A stretch of DNA of 64,000 bases from Nitrosopumilus sp. b1 (lineage in GTDB: Archaea; Thermoproteota; Nitrososphaeria; Nitrososphaerales; Nitrosopumilaceae). The notes beneath the pieces are model-generated. The model was not told the origin of the DNA, ran no database searches, and saw only the letters and a list, made by a program, of their open reading frames with translations. The position numbers were made by a program, and so were the translations under genes. Shown piece after piece: positions 27,441-35,627 of this stretch (positions are counted from its first letter, which is position 1; the number at the start of each line of letters is the position of its first letter). The DNA lies in the NCBI RefSeq assembly GCF_014078545.1, contig NZ_MU078713.1, positions 1 through 64,000 on the forward strand, given 5' to 3'.

Positions 27441-28982
27441 CACGATTCCTCTTTCTATCAAAAATTGAATAGCACTAGCAAATTCTTTGTCACTGATCAA
27501 TCCTTCTGACCACCACCCTGCATTGTTTTTCACCCAATCTGGAATTCCATGGTCTCCACCTAGTTGATTTTGGGTTGGTGGAACCACAATGATTCCTTCT
27601 TTAATCATAAACTCAATGCCCGAGAGAAAATCAGAGTCTTGTATCGTTCCTTCTGACCACCACCCTGCATTGTTTTTCACCCAATCTGGAATTGAAATCT
27701 CATCAACTTGTATTCTATCTACAACCACTGGAATTCCAACATTTCCAAGTTTGTTTCCACCAAGATTCAAAAACTGTACGGTTACTGGCCCTGAAACTCC
27801 TTCAGGAATATCTACTATTGCCTCATTTCTTTTTTCTTTTGAATCAGTACTGATTCCACTTGTTGAAAATACAACATTCTCTTTATGGATTAACATCAAG
27901 TCATAGCTTACTGCCACCGGACGATTTTTTAGAAATACATCTGTAATATCAAAAATAAATTTTATTTCTGAACCTGATTTGATCTCTTTTGGTTCCGAAT
28001 CAAGGGTTATCCTATATTGTCCATTTCCCGTAACCGTACTAAGAGGGGCACCTTTAGCTGGAACCAATTTAAAATGCATATATTCTGAATTATCCTTTTT
28101 AGCTTGGAAGATTTCTAACAAATCATTTTTTGTTAATACTATGTGCACTATTCTCTGAATCTCAGAAAAACCATCAATAGTTACAACACGTTTTGCAACC
28201 TTTACGTCATTAACGAATGCATCATATTCAGATACTAGCAAATCACCAAAAGTCTTTGAGAAAGTTATCTCCTCGTGAACTACAGACGTCTGGTTAATGT
28301 TGTCTGTATTCCATTGAAATGGCATTGAAAATGTAATTGCCTTTGTAGCTGGGTCATATTGAAAATCCTCAATTTCATCATAATAGGTAATTACACTAAT
28401 CTCTTTAGTGCCAAAGTTTGGGTCGTTAACTTTGTAAAAAGTTCTATCTGGAACAGAAATGCCGACTTTGTATTCTATAGGGGGGTTTAGTACATTTGAG
28501 AAACTTTCTGCCGTAGTAATTTTAACATCAAAACTATACAGTCCACCGGTCTTGAAAACCGCCCCTTTCAGTACTATTACGTCCTTTTCTGCTCCAATCA
28601 AGGTATCAAAAAAACTTCCCTGCTTTTCTTTTTCAATCACTATCTCTTGAGAGTCTGTCTCAACAAGATCCATAATGAAAATTCCATTTTTACTCTCAAA
28701 TGTATCCTCAAAGAGGAATGTGTTTCCTTTCTGTGCCTTGATATGATATGTTACATCTCTAATCGTAATTGTATTTGAGGTATCAAACAAAGAAAAAGAA
28801 AACTCTTTGTTTGGATTTTCTGGATTCAGTTCGTTTGAAGAACTAACCTCAAGTGCGACTTGCTTGTTGCCTAATGGAACTGGAGGAAGAGTTTCAGAAC
28901 CAATTCCATGTTGATATGAATTTGGAATTAATGAAAAAAACAATATTCCAATAACTAGTACAAATTTAATTTTTGAATCCAT
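27432..28982 (-). CDS. large secreted surface protein with two 'IPDWVKNNAGWWSEG' repeats
   Basis: A 516-residue exported protein. A signal peptide (about 1-24) ends before 'HGIGSETLPPVPLG', so the mature N-terminus may be a histidine. Beta-sandwich-like regions fill about 30-430. The C-terminus carries two copies of a 49-residue module containing 'IPDWVKNNAGWWSEG', a motif recurring in thaumarchaeal surface proteins. It lies 15 bp after a CARDB-like secreted-protein gene on the same strand, so both are probably one operon. Function unknown; cell-envelope role inferred. Confidence 0.8.
   Translation of the reverse strand: MDSKIKFVLVIGILFFSLIPNSYQHGIGSETLPPVPLGNKQVALEVSSSNELNPENPNKEFSFSLFDTSNTITIRDVTYHIKAQKGNTFLFEDTFESKNGIFIMDLVETDSQEIVIEKEKQGSFFDTLIGAEKDVIVLKGAVFKTGGLYSFDVKITTAESFSNVLNPPIEYKVGISVPDRTFYKVNDPNFGTKEISVITYYDEIEDFQYDPATKAITFSMPFQWNTDNINQTSVVHEEITFSKTFGDLLVSEYDAFVNDVKVAKRVVTIDGFSEIQRIVHIVLTKNDLLEIFQAKKDNSEYMHFKLVPAKGAPLSTVTGNGQYRITLDSEPKEIKSGSEIKFIFDITDVFLKNRPVAVSYDLMLIHKENVVFSTSGISTDSKEKRNEAIVDIPEGVSGPVTVQFLNLGGNKLGNVGIPVVVDRIQVDEISIPDWVKNNAGWWSEGTIQDSDFLSGIEFMIKEGIIVVPPTQNQLGGDHGIPDWVKNNAGWWSEGLISDKEFASAIQFLIERGIVLV
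27501..27693 (-). repeat. 46-bp perfect direct repeat inside surface-protein gene
   Basis: Bases 27501-27546 and 27648-27693 are identical at every position, 147 bp (49 codons) apart. They encode the Trp-rich 'NSGIPDWVKNNAGWWSEG' core of both modules. Codons outside this core differ between the modules, pointing to recent homogenisation rather than only protein-level constraint. Confidence 0.85.
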
Positions 28983-28997
28983 ATCTATAATCAGCTT

Positions 28998-29930
28998 CTA
29001 TTTTTTCACTTTTCTTTTCTTTTTAGTTCTTTGCGATCTTCTTATCGCAAGTGAGATAATTGTTCCTACAGGAATCCCAATTATCGTTCCAAGACTAACA
29101 TAAGGAGCAATAAAAAAATCACCAATCCAAAAACCGCCGTCTGAAGTTAGCTCAAAAAATGTTCTCGGTCGCATAACTATAGAAACTGTTTTTGAATCTG
29201 ATTTTTCTTCACCTGCGTCATCTTTATACTGGACGATTACTTGAAAAGGAATTTTGTATTCAGTGTTTATCTCATCACTTGGAGTTAAAATTCTTGAAGT
29301 AATGCTAATTGGATTATCTTTTTGTATGCTAGAAAAGGTGTGCATGGTTTCACCTCTAAACTCTACATCCTTAGGAGGAAGTACCTGCAGGGTTACATCT
29401 AAAATATCTGAATCTTCAGATATAATTTCTACAGTAAATGGAAACTCTGCGTTTGCAAATATTGATTCCGGTGTTATTGTGTGAATATTTATTTTTGGTT
29501 GCTCCTTTACAACCAACTCCATTGCAATGCTTTTTTGTAATGGATTCTGTGGTGTTTCATTATTTGCTAATAACACATGGGAATAATCTACATTTAGAAA
29601 ATGCATTCCATCTCTTGCATTATCATTTACCGAAAATTCTAATGTAGAACCATACGATCCACCGGCCTCAATCTTTTCGATAAATATCTGATTTGATGAA
29701 ACTGGAGTAATCGATGCATCTGGTTTGAAAACAAACAGAACATCTCTTTTATCTTCCCAACCATTATTCTCCACCAGAATAGACACTGAAAAATCTCGAC
29801 CGATAATTACTGAATTAGGAGATGTTATCTGAATATCCATTCCGCCTTCTAGTGAGTGCTTTATTGTATCGGCAAATGCAGGTGTTACAATACAAGCAAT
29901 TGCCAGAATAAGCAGAATTCTTAGCGACAT
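28998..29930 (-). CDS. secreted CARDB-like membrane-anchored protein
   Basis: A protein of about 310 residues. The start at 29930 'MSLRILLILAIACIVTPAFA' gives a clean signal peptide and is preferred over an ATG at 30110, which would overlap the divergent TFB gene. The ectodomain has two or three immunoglobulin-like beta regions of the CARDB/NPCBM-associated kind ('SVSILVENNGWEDKRDVLFV'). A C-terminal helix (about 275-297) and a Lys/Arg-rich tail anchor it in the membrane. Upstream member of an operon with the 27432 gene. Confidence 0.78.
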   Translation of the reverse strand: MSLRILLILAIACIVTPAFADTIKHSLEGGMDIQITSPNSVIIGRDFSVSILVENNGWEDKRDVLFVFKPDASITPVSSNQIFIEKIEAGGSYGSTLEFSVNDNARDGMHFLNVDYSHVLLANNETPQNPLQKSIAMELVVKEQPKINIHTITPESIFANAEFPFTVEIISEDSDILDVTLQVLPPKDVEFRGETMHTFSSIQKDNPISITSRILTPSDEINTEYKIPFQVIVQYKDDAGEEKSDSKTVSIVMRPRTFFELTSDGGFWIGDFFIAPYVSLGTIIGIPVGTIISLAIRRSQRTKKKRKVKK

Positions 29931-30030
29931 TCTTCCTGTACCATGATAGAATAGGCATGTATGGCTTTTGTGTCTTCGTGAAATTTGAGATTCTAGCCAT
30001 GAATAGGGTAAAACCCCCAAAAATTCATGG

Positions 30031-30040
30031 TTTTTAAATA
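30031..30040 (+). promoter_or_regulatory. TATA box for first TFB gene
   Basis: TTTTTAAATA, predicting a transcript start near 30062 and a short leader before the ATG at 30074. Confidence 0.55.
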
Positions 30041-30073
30041 GCTCTTTGTTAAAGATTCCTACCTCGTGATACA

Positions 30074-30985
30074 ATGGTAAAAAAAGTAAACCCAAAAGAA
30101 ATGTGCCCAAGATGTGGACAGGGCAAGCTCGTCACTGATAATGAATCAGGTGAGATGTTTTGCTCCAAATGTGGCTTTGTAATAACAGAAAAACTACAAG
30201 AATCAGGTCCTGAATGGAGATCCTTTACACAGGATGAACATGGAGACAGAGCAAGAGCAGGAGCTCCTACATCATTAACAATGCATGATATGGGGCTTGC
30301 AACAATTATCAACCCAGTAAACAAAGATGCTTCTGGAAGACCATTAACTGCATCAATGAAGAGTACCATCGAAAGACTTCGAACATGGGACAGTAGAAGC
30401 CAGGTACATGAACCAGTTGATAGAAACTTTAGACAGGCATTTTCAGAACTTAACAGACTCAAAGACAAGCTAGCAATTTCTGATGCTGTAATTGAAAAAG
30501 CAGCTTATATCTACCGAAAGGCATTGGAGAAGGGACTTGTAAGAGGAAGATCAATTTCTGCATTAATGGCCTCTGCATTGTATGCAGCTTGCCGTGATAC
30601 AGAAACTCCCAGAAACCTCAAAGACGTAGAACAGGCAGCAAACATCAAAAGAAAAGATATCGCTAGATGTTATCGCCTGCTTGTAAAAGAACTAGACCTA
30701 AAAATGCCAGTTACTGATTCAATTCAATGTGTTGCAAGAATTGCAAGCCGTATTGGAATTGGTGAAAAAACAAAACGTTATGCAATCAAGGTTCTCAAAC
30801 AGGCACAAGAGAATGAAGTTTCTGCAGGAAAAGATCCCATGGGATTGGCAGCAGCTGCACTTTATCTTTCATGTGTAAAAAATGGTGAAGATAAAACTCA
30901 GAGGGATATTGCCGAAGCTGCAAATGTAACTGAAGTTACTATTCGAAATAGATACAAAGGCCTCAAAGACTCTTTAGATGTCTAG
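30074..30985 (+). CDS. tfb: transcription initiation factor TFB (copy 1)
   Basis: A 303-residue archaeal TFIIB homologue that recruits RNA polymerase to TBP-bound promoters. The zinc ribbon is Cys-x2-Cys (CPRCG) and Cys-x2-Cys (CSKCG) at about 13-35. The B-reader/linker follows, then two cyclin folds (about 110-205 and 210-300) ending with the BRE-contacting helix 'VTEVTIRNRYKGLKDSL'. Parts of its DNA are nearly identical to the second TFB gene at 37102-38010, while neighbouring parts have diverged. Confidence 0.97.
   Translation: MVKKVNPKEMCPRCGQGKLVTDNESGEMFCSKCGFVITEKLQESGPEWRSFTQDEHGDRARAGAPTSLTMHDMGLATIINPVNKDASGRPLTASMKSTIERLRTWDSRSQVHEPVDRNFRQAFSELNRLKDKLAISDAVIEKAAYIYRKALEKGLVRGRSISALMASALYAACRDTETPRNLKDVEQAANIKRKDIARCYRLLVKELDLKMPVTDSIQCVARIASRIGIGEKTKRYAIKVLKQAQENEVSAGKDPMGLAAAALYLSCVKNGEDKTQRDIAEAANVTEVTIRNRYKGLKDSLDV
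30347..30451 (+). repeat. 105-bp tract 104/105 identical to the other TFB gene
   Basis: Compared with the inverted copy at 37636-37740 there is one difference (C at 30391 versus T). Adjacent segments on both sides differ at many third positions. The tract encodes the B-linker and the start of the first cyclin fold. Confidence 0.9.
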
Positions 30986-31290
30986 GAAAAAAGCAGCGAA
31001 ACTTTTTCAAATATTTTTAAGAATGCTCCATTGAATACCATATCCAATATCCTTTCACCAAATTTGTCATACATTAAATCAAATGCATCTCCTAGAACTG
31101 TCTTCTCTACTGTGGTAAGAATTCCATCGACTGTATTCTCTGCTAATTCTTCAGATGGTACACCCGAATCTAGATTGTGAAGAATTGATGGCATGGTATC
31201 CTTGAGGATATCAGGCGTGATATCGCTCATTACACTTGATGCTTGCTCACTAGTGGGATTCCTTATAGCCTCTTGAATTAACGGATCCAT
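30982..31290 (-). CDS. hypothetical helical protein
   Basis: A 102-residue protein rich in acidic and hydrophobic residues with no metal or nucleotide motif. It converges on the TFB gene, overlapping its last 4 bases. No family recognised. Confidence 0.6.
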   Translation of the reverse strand: MDPLIQEAIRNPTSEQASSVMSDITPDILKDTMPSILHNLDSGVPSEELAENTVDGILTTVEKTVLGDAFDLMYDKFGERILDMVFNGAFLKIFEKVSLLFS

Positions 31291-31396
31291 CGACCAGTAG
31301 ACAAAATTCTAAACTATATTGAGTAGGGCATTATTGATTCAAACCTGGGACCACTTAGGTAAAACAATCGATGATCGATTCCATGTTGGAATTTAA

Positions 31397-31630
31397 TTAA
31401 TTACCGCTTAGATACCAATCAAAGTAGGGTCTAAACTGCTTGCAGTATGTGACCTTTTCATTCTCATCAGAAATATCAGCAAGCTTTGCAATTTTACCTG
31501 TCAAGTATTCCCTAGTAATATCTGTCCTAAACTCGTCACTCATTACATTCAAAAATTTTACAATCTCTTCTGGAGACAACGAGTCAAATTTCTCTAATGC
31601 ATCTTTGATTTGAGTTCTTAACTCTGACAT
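31397..31630 (-). CDS. small helical protein of unknown function
   Basis: A protein of about 77 residues from 'MSELRTQIKDALEKF'. An ATG at 31654 would add 8 residues, but a TATA-like ATTATTTTGA at 31651-31660 lies 25 bp before 31630 and supports the shorter form. The C-terminus has one Cys and an aromatic-rich 'FRPYFDWYL'. No domain recognised. Confidence 0.6.
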   Translation of the reverse strand: MSELRTQIKDALEKFDSLSPEEIVKFLNVMSDEFRTDITREYLTGKIAKLADISDENEKVTYCKQFRPYFDWYLSGN

Positions 31631-31692
31631 GTTATACTTCACGCTATACATCAAAATAATCGTTTAGCAGCTTGTAACCAATTGATACAGAA

Positions 31693-32535
31693 ATGGATCT
31701 AATAATCACCGACATTCATGCAGATTTTTCAGCACTTGAGTCTATACTCAAAGTTGCAAATGATAAATCCTTTAAGAAAAAGTTTGGAGAGTTTTCAAGA
31801 ATTCTAAATCTTGGAGATGTCTTGGAGAGGGGAACACATCCAAAGGAGGTGCTAGAAAAATTCTCAGAGCTCTCAAAATCATATCCATTTGAATCTGTAA
31901 ATGGAAATCACGATGAGGGATTCTTGTATAGGAGAAAGGTAAGTGGTAGCTCATTTGAGAGTTTACATGCACACAAGATACTCACTGAAGATGATCTATC
32001 ATTCTTTAAGAAAAATAAAGATGGTTCCATTGGACGTCAGGAATACATTGATGAAAAAAATAAGATCATCTGCGTGCATGGTGGTCCCTTGGATCCTACT
32101 ATGATTACTCCAGAAAATGCTGGTGATGAAAGTTGGCTATATGAGAAATGCTGGCAGAGACTATCAGAGGAGGATTTTGAGTTCTTCAGCTATGCCGGAT
32201 ACCATTATACGGCAAAATCTGCATTTAATCATGCAAAGAAAAGACTAGATAATTTTGTAATCTTTTGCGGCCATGAACATATGGAGGCTGTACTGGAGGA
32301 AAGAAATGGTACAGTAACGAATCAGCTACGAAACCTAAGATACGAGTTTCTAAAAATTGGTGAACATTCCCTTGAACAAATATCCATACCAATCAAGCAA
32401 GATAGCAACTACATTATCAGGATTGGATTGGGAGGACCTGAGGGATACTATGGAACTGGTATGGCAAAGCCGCACTTTGGTATATACTCCAAGGAATCTG
32501 GAAACGTCTCTCTTTTTGCAATCAACACAAGTTAA
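31693..32535 (+). CDS. PPP-like metallophosphoesterase
   Basis: A 280-residue calcineurin-like phosphoesterase. The metal-binding motifs appear in order: 'DIHADF' (6-11), 'LGDVLERG' (about 41-48, with Glu where Ser/Thr phosphatases have Asp), 'NGNHDEG' (about 71-77), 'CVHGGP' (about 120) and 'CGHEHME' (about 194). It may be a protein phosphatase or a nucleotide-polyphosphate hydrolase. It runs just ahead of the hemerythrin-like gene in the same direction. Confidence 0.85.
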   Translation: MDLIITDIHADFSALESILKVANDKSFKKKFGEFSRILNLGDVLERGTHPKEVLEKFSELSKSYPFESVNGNHDEGFLYRRKVSGSSFESLHAHKILTEDDLSFFKKNKDGSIGRQEYIDEKNKIICVHGGPLDPTMITPENAGDESWLYEKCWQRLSEEDFEFFSYAGYHYTAKSAFNHAKKRLDNFVIFCGHEHMEAVLEERNGTVTNQLRNLRYEFLKIGEHSLEQISIPIKQDSNYIIRIGLGGPEGYYGTGMAKPHFGIYSKESGNVSLFAINTS

Positions 32536-32561
32536 AGCCTACAACTTTAGATAGACCCACA

Positions 32562-33104
32562 TTGAGTGCAACAGACACCCTACGAAAAGACCATCAACAC
32601 ATCCGTAGACTGGAAAAGATTGTAGACAAGTGTCAGGTGGAACTTTACGCAGGAAGGGATATTCCTTTTTCTGATATAGAAAAGATCACGATAATAATTT
32701 CAGAATTTTTGGATTCAATTCATTATTCAAGAGAGGAGGACTCGTATTTTGCGTGTGTTGCAAGTTATGGAAATCTAAAAGAGGAAATAAGAAAATTCAT
32801 GATAGAACATGAGTTTGGGAGAAGAATTGCAAGCAGCATTGCAAAACACCTGACCCGATGGAAGAATGGTGAGGATGCTAGAGAACCAGTTGCAAGGTTT
32901 CTTCGAACATATGCAATTTATCTTCGTGATCATCTCGAAAAGGAAGACAAATTCTTTGATCAAGCATCTTCTGAGGTTCTATCAAAGGAGGAGGAGCAGG
33001 AGATGTTTGAACAATTCCGCTCTGTTATGGCAATTAGCAAAAAAATAGATGATATGATAAAAGAGATCGGCTATCTGGAAAAAACTACTTGGTTCCTTTC
33101 GTAA
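32562..33104 (+). CDS. hemerythrin-like (HHE) domain protein
   Basis: A 180-residue four-helix-bundle protein with a TTG start. Candidate metal ligands are His10/His12 in 'KDHQHIRRLE', His and Glu in 'SIHYSREED', His in 'IEHEFGRR', and His/Glu in 'RDHLEKEDKFF', the usual H-x-x-x-E spacing of HHE domains. Such proteins bind a di-iron centre and sense or store oxygen, nitric oxide or iron. The nitric oxide made by ammonia oxidisers makes a sensing role attractive, but that is inference. Confidence 0.85.
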   Translation: MSATDTLRKDHQHIRRLEKIVDKCQVELYAGRDIPFSDIEKITIIISEFLDSIHYSREEDSYFACVASYGNLKEEIRKFMIEHEFGRRIASSIAKHLTRWKNGEDAREPVARFLRTYAIYLRDHLEKEDKFFDQASSEVLSKEEEQEMFEQFRSVMAISKKIDDMIKEIGYLEKTTWFLS

Positions 33105-33107
33105 GGT

Positions 33108-33115
33108 CTTTAAAG
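33108..33115 (+). promoter_or_regulatory. TATA box for cysC
   Basis: CTTTAAAG, 27 bp before the ATG at 33139, predicting a leaderless transcript and deciding the start. Confidence 0.6.
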
Positions 33116-33138
33116 CGTTTTTTGTGCCTGTAAAATAC

Positions 33139-33651
33139 ATGACTTTTGTTCTATGGATGACTGGACTTCCTTGTTCCGGAAAGACTACGATAGTCAAAAA
33201 ACTCCAGCAAAACATTCCAAACCTTGCAATGCTTGATGGTGATGAGCTACGAGAGTGGTTATCTCCAAAAGACTTCTCAAAAGCAGGACGAGATGAGCAC
33301 AACAAAAAGGTGGCACATTTAGCAAAATTACTTCTAAAGCACAAGGTTCCAGTTGCAGTTTCACTTGTCAGTCCATATATTGAAAATAGAGAAAATGCTC
33401 GCAAAGTTGTAGATGCAGGAGATAAATTCTCTGAAGTCTATGTAAAATGCTCACTTGCAAAATGTGAAGAACGAGATGTAAAGGGCATGTACAAAAAAGC
33501 AAGAGCTGGTGAAATTAAGGGATTCACGGGAATTGATGATCCTTATGAGGCACCCCCAAATGCTGACCTAGTCATTGATGCAGAACATGAAACATTAGAA
33601 GAATCTGCAAACAGAATCAAAGAATATCTAAAATCAAAGAATTTACTTTAG
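33139..33651 (+). CDS. cysC: adenylylsulfate (APS) kinase
   Basis: A kinase of about 170 residues that phosphorylates APS to PAPS. The Walker A motif is 'GLPCSGKTT' near the N-terminus, followed by 'LDGDELREWL', 'FSKAGRDEHNKKVA', 'SLVSPY' and 'EVYVKCSLAKCEERDVKGMY', the regular APS-kinase series. The ATG at 33139 is chosen over a GTG at 33124 because of the TATA box spacing. Sat and CysH are encoded about 20 kb away at 52517-54386. Confidence 0.93.
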   Translation: MTFVLWMTGLPCSGKTTIVKKLQQNIPNLAMLDGDELREWLSPKDFSKAGRDEHNKKVAHLAKLLLKHKVPVAVSLVSPYIENRENARKVVDAGDKFSEVYVKCSLAKCEERDVKGMYKKARAGEIKGFTGIDDPYEAPPNADLVIDAEHETLEESANRIKEYLKSKNLL

Positions 33652-33697
33652 TTATTTCAATTATTATTTTTGTAATTGATTAAAAATAAAAAAGAGA

Positions 33698-34252
33698 TTA
33701 TTGGACAATAACTCCAAGATTTAATCCACTTGGCTGTCCATTTGCGAGTATTGTCTCACCACATGCTGTAGGCTCATTAACAATGTGGAATGCAAGTGCA
33801 CCATCTGCCAAATCACCTGAAAGAGTATTCTTTCCAGTATTGATTGTCATAATATTGTCTTTAATGGAAATCCCTGCTTGAACATACCCTGAGAGACTAT
33901 GGATACATAGATCTGCTAGGGCTGCATCTGCACTTCCTCCTAAAACTACATTATGTGCATGCCACTTGTCAGGATTTTGATGAGAATCTCGAACAGGATT
34001 ATGTGTTGTTACTGCAAAAACAGTATCGGGACCATTTGCGTATAACCAACCAAATCCTGCTAGAACCCCTTCTCCAGCATTCTTAGGAATGTCATCAGAT
34101 GCGGTTATTGTCAATGTTGATGTATTCTTGTTTTTAGCTACGATGTTACTGTCATCTACACCTAACCAAGAGTCAGATGCAGTTACTGGAACAATCATTG
34201 CTATGGCAAAAATCGCTGCTAATGAAACACCTAGAATTGTTTGTGTCTTCAT
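33698..34252 (-). CDS. secreted protein of unknown function
   Basis: A protein of about 184 residues starting 'MKTQTILGVSLAAIFAIAM'. The signal peptide ends near 'VTASDSW'. The mature part is a compact beta-rich domain with several histidines ('DKWHAHNVVLGG', 'CIHSLSG') and two further cysteines that could form a disulfide or bind metal. The TATA box at 34276-34283 on the minus strand is 27 bp before this ATG, supporting it over 34258. It stands alone. Confidence 0.75.
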   Translation of the reverse strand: MKTQTILGVSLAAIFAIAMIVPVTASDSWLGVDDSNIVAKNKNTSTLTITASDDIPKNAGEGVLAGFGWLYANGPDTVFAVTTHNPVRDSHQNPDKWHAHNVVLGGSADAALADLCIHSLSGYVQAGISIKDNIMTINTGKNTLSGDLADGALAFHIVNEPTACGETILANGQPSGLNLGVIVQ

Positions 34253-34275
34253 TGCCAAATTAAAACTGGTACATC

Positions 34276-34283
34276 TATAAAAC
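34276..34283 (-). promoter_or_regulatory. TATA box for the 33698-34252 gene
   Basis: The minus strand reads TTTTATAG, centred 27 bp before the ATG at 34252. Confidence 0.55.
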
Positions 34284-34340
34284 TCCTATGAATATAGTAT
34301 CTTCATAGATATCAGATCTCAGAAAATGTACAAAATGTAT

Positions 34341-34353
34341 GTAATCTGATTAC
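34341..34353. promoter_or_regulatory. 13-bp palindrome, possible operator
   Basis: GTAATC-T-GATTAC is a perfect inverted repeat around one central base. It lies between the divergent secreted-protein gene and the AbrB-like gene, roughly 60 bp from each start. Confidence 0.3.
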
Positions 34354-34369
34354 AAACACTTAGTATTAT

Positions 34370-34407
34370 CTTAGATTTTCCTAAGCAAAAACTAAGGGAA
34401 ATCTAAG
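34370..34407. promoter_or_regulatory. imperfect inverted repeat abutting AbrB-like start codon
   Basis: The arms at 34370-34385 and 34392-34407 pair over CTTAGATTT/AAATCTAAG and then imperfectly toward a 6-base centre. The right arm ends at the base before the ATG at 34408. The position fits an autoregulatory operator or an RNA hairpin blocking initiation. Confidence 0.5.
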
Positions 34408-34566
34408 ATGGGAATCGCAATAAAACCAACAAAAATCAAACAAAGTGTCTATCTTCTAGTTCCAAAAAATATTGCAGAGCTGATTGATATCGATAAATCA
34501 AAATCATTAACTCTCAAAATTAAGAGAAACGGCTCTAAATCTGTCCTGGAATACTACATCCAATAA
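34408..34566 (+). CDS. 52-residue AbrB/SpoVT-like mini-protein
   Basis: The frame is ATG to TAA, giving a 52-residue protein. It begins 'MGIAIKPTKIKQSVYLLVPK', continues 'NIAELIDIDKSKSLTLKIKR' and ends with a beta strand. This strand-turn 'VPKNIAELIDI' layout is that of swapped-hairpin AbrB DNA-binding domains. An inverted repeat lies directly upstream. It converges on the IMPase gene with one base between stops. A transcriptional regulator is likely. Confidence 0.7.
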   Translation: MGIAIKPTKIKQSVYLLVPKNIAELIDIDKSKSLTLKIKRNGSKSVLEYYIQ

Positions 34567-34567
34567 T

Positions 34568-35383
34568 CTATTTTTTAAACGCGTCTAAAATTTTTTGATG
34601 AATTCTACCATTAGTTACCAGTAGTCCATTTTGGTGTCCAACGTCCTCGTTGTTGTAAATCATTTCATTTCCAAGCATGTCTGTCATCTTGCCACCTGCC
34701 TCATGAATGATACAACATGAAGCACATGAATCCCATTCTTTCATCTTGTTTGTGGTGGTAATGTATGCATCAGCTTCTCCGGCACTAATCATTCCAACTT
34801 TCAGCGAACTGCCTATTCCAGAAAACTTTCTTATTCCTAATTTTTCCAAAAAACTCTTCTCCTCATCTGACAAATGATGACGGCTACCAACAGCTACTGC
34901 TTCTCCTAAATCAGACACACTACTAACTGAAATCTTACTCCAAGTATCATCATCAAACTTGAATGCACCTGCTCCTTTTTGTGCAACAAACATGGTATTT
35001 TGAGTTGGCCAGTATATCACACCCAAGATCGGCTTCCCATCTTCCACAAGTGCAATCATAGCTGTAAACTCTCCAGTCTTGTTTACAAAGTCAAGTGTCC
35101 CATCTAGCGGATCTACTACCCAAAGCTTTCTTTCCTGCAATCTTGACATGTCATCATCATCCTCTTCTGATAAAATGAAATGCCCAGTTTTAGAAAGAAT
35201 CTTTTTGATGATCTCATTGCTCTTCAAATCTGCCTCAGTTATTGGAGAATCATCATCTTTTGTCTCAGCTGAAAAATCAGTACTGTAAACTTTGAGAATT
35301 GCTTGACCTGCTTTTTGGGCTGCATCAATTGCCATAACAAGTTCTGGAAGTAGTGATTTTACAGGTGGTTCTAAAATAGACAT
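34568..35383 (-). CDS. inositol monophosphatase family protein
   Basis: A 271-residue Mg2+-dependent sugar-phosphate phosphatase. Motifs: 'DDSPITEADLKSNEII' (about 41-56), 'LSEEDD' (metal Glu), 'WVVDPLDGTLDFVN' (about 88-101) and the C-terminal 'EWDSCASCCIIHEAGG' (about 216-231). Substrates of the family include inositol phosphate, fructose-1,6-bisphosphate and PAP. The last is attractive given the sulfate-activation genes, but cannot be told from sequence. It lies one base after the 35385 gene. Confidence 0.9.
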   Translation of the reverse strand: MSILEPPVKSLLPELVMAIDAAQKAGQAILKVYSTDFSAETKDDDSPITEADLKSNEIIKKILSKTGHFILSEEDDDDMSRLQERKLWVVDPLDGTLDFVNKTGEFTAMIALVEDGKPILGVIYWPTQNTMFVAQKGAGAFKFDDDTWSKISVSSVSDLGEAVAVGSRHHLSDEEKSFLEKLGIRKFSGIGSSLKVGMISAGEADAYITTTNKMKEWDSCASCCIIHEAGGKMTDMLGNEMIYNNEDVGHQNGLLVTNGRIHQKILDAFKK

Positions 35384-35384
35384 C

Positions 35385-35594
35385 TCAAGTTGTTAGTTCA
35401 GGCTTTAGGGTCCAAACAATTCCTAGTATGATAAATGGAATTGACATAATTCCAATAATTCCTAAAATTGTATTAAATGAGGATTGCGAAACTTCGGGAT
35501 TGTTGATTATCCATGGTAATGGCAATGAAATAACAAACCATATCACCCCAAGCAAAATTATCAGCTTTGCCTTCTTTTTTCTCTCTATGGTCAA
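35385..35594 (-). CDS. small two-helix membrane protein
   Basis: A 69-residue protein with hydrophobic helices at about 10-28 and 41-61 and a basic N-terminus. It is directly upstream of the IMPase gene on the same strand (one base between). Function unknown. Confidence 0.65.
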   Translation of the reverse strand: MTIERKKKAKLIILLGVIWFVISLPLPWIINNPEVSQSSFNTILGIIGIMSIPFIILGIVWTLKPELTT

Positions 35595-35627
35595 TATTTC
35601 AAGCTCCTTTGGGATCTATTAATAGGA

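Noticed and set aside
28998-30110. 370-residue version of the CARDB-like secreted protein
   Set aside because: It would overlap the divergent TFB start and bury the signal peptide 60 residues inside the protein.
30049-30468. Long antisense frames opposite both TFB genes (also 37577-37981)
   Set aside because: Their similarity to each other simply mirrors the conserved TFB coding sequence on the other strand; no promoter or independent codon pattern was seen.
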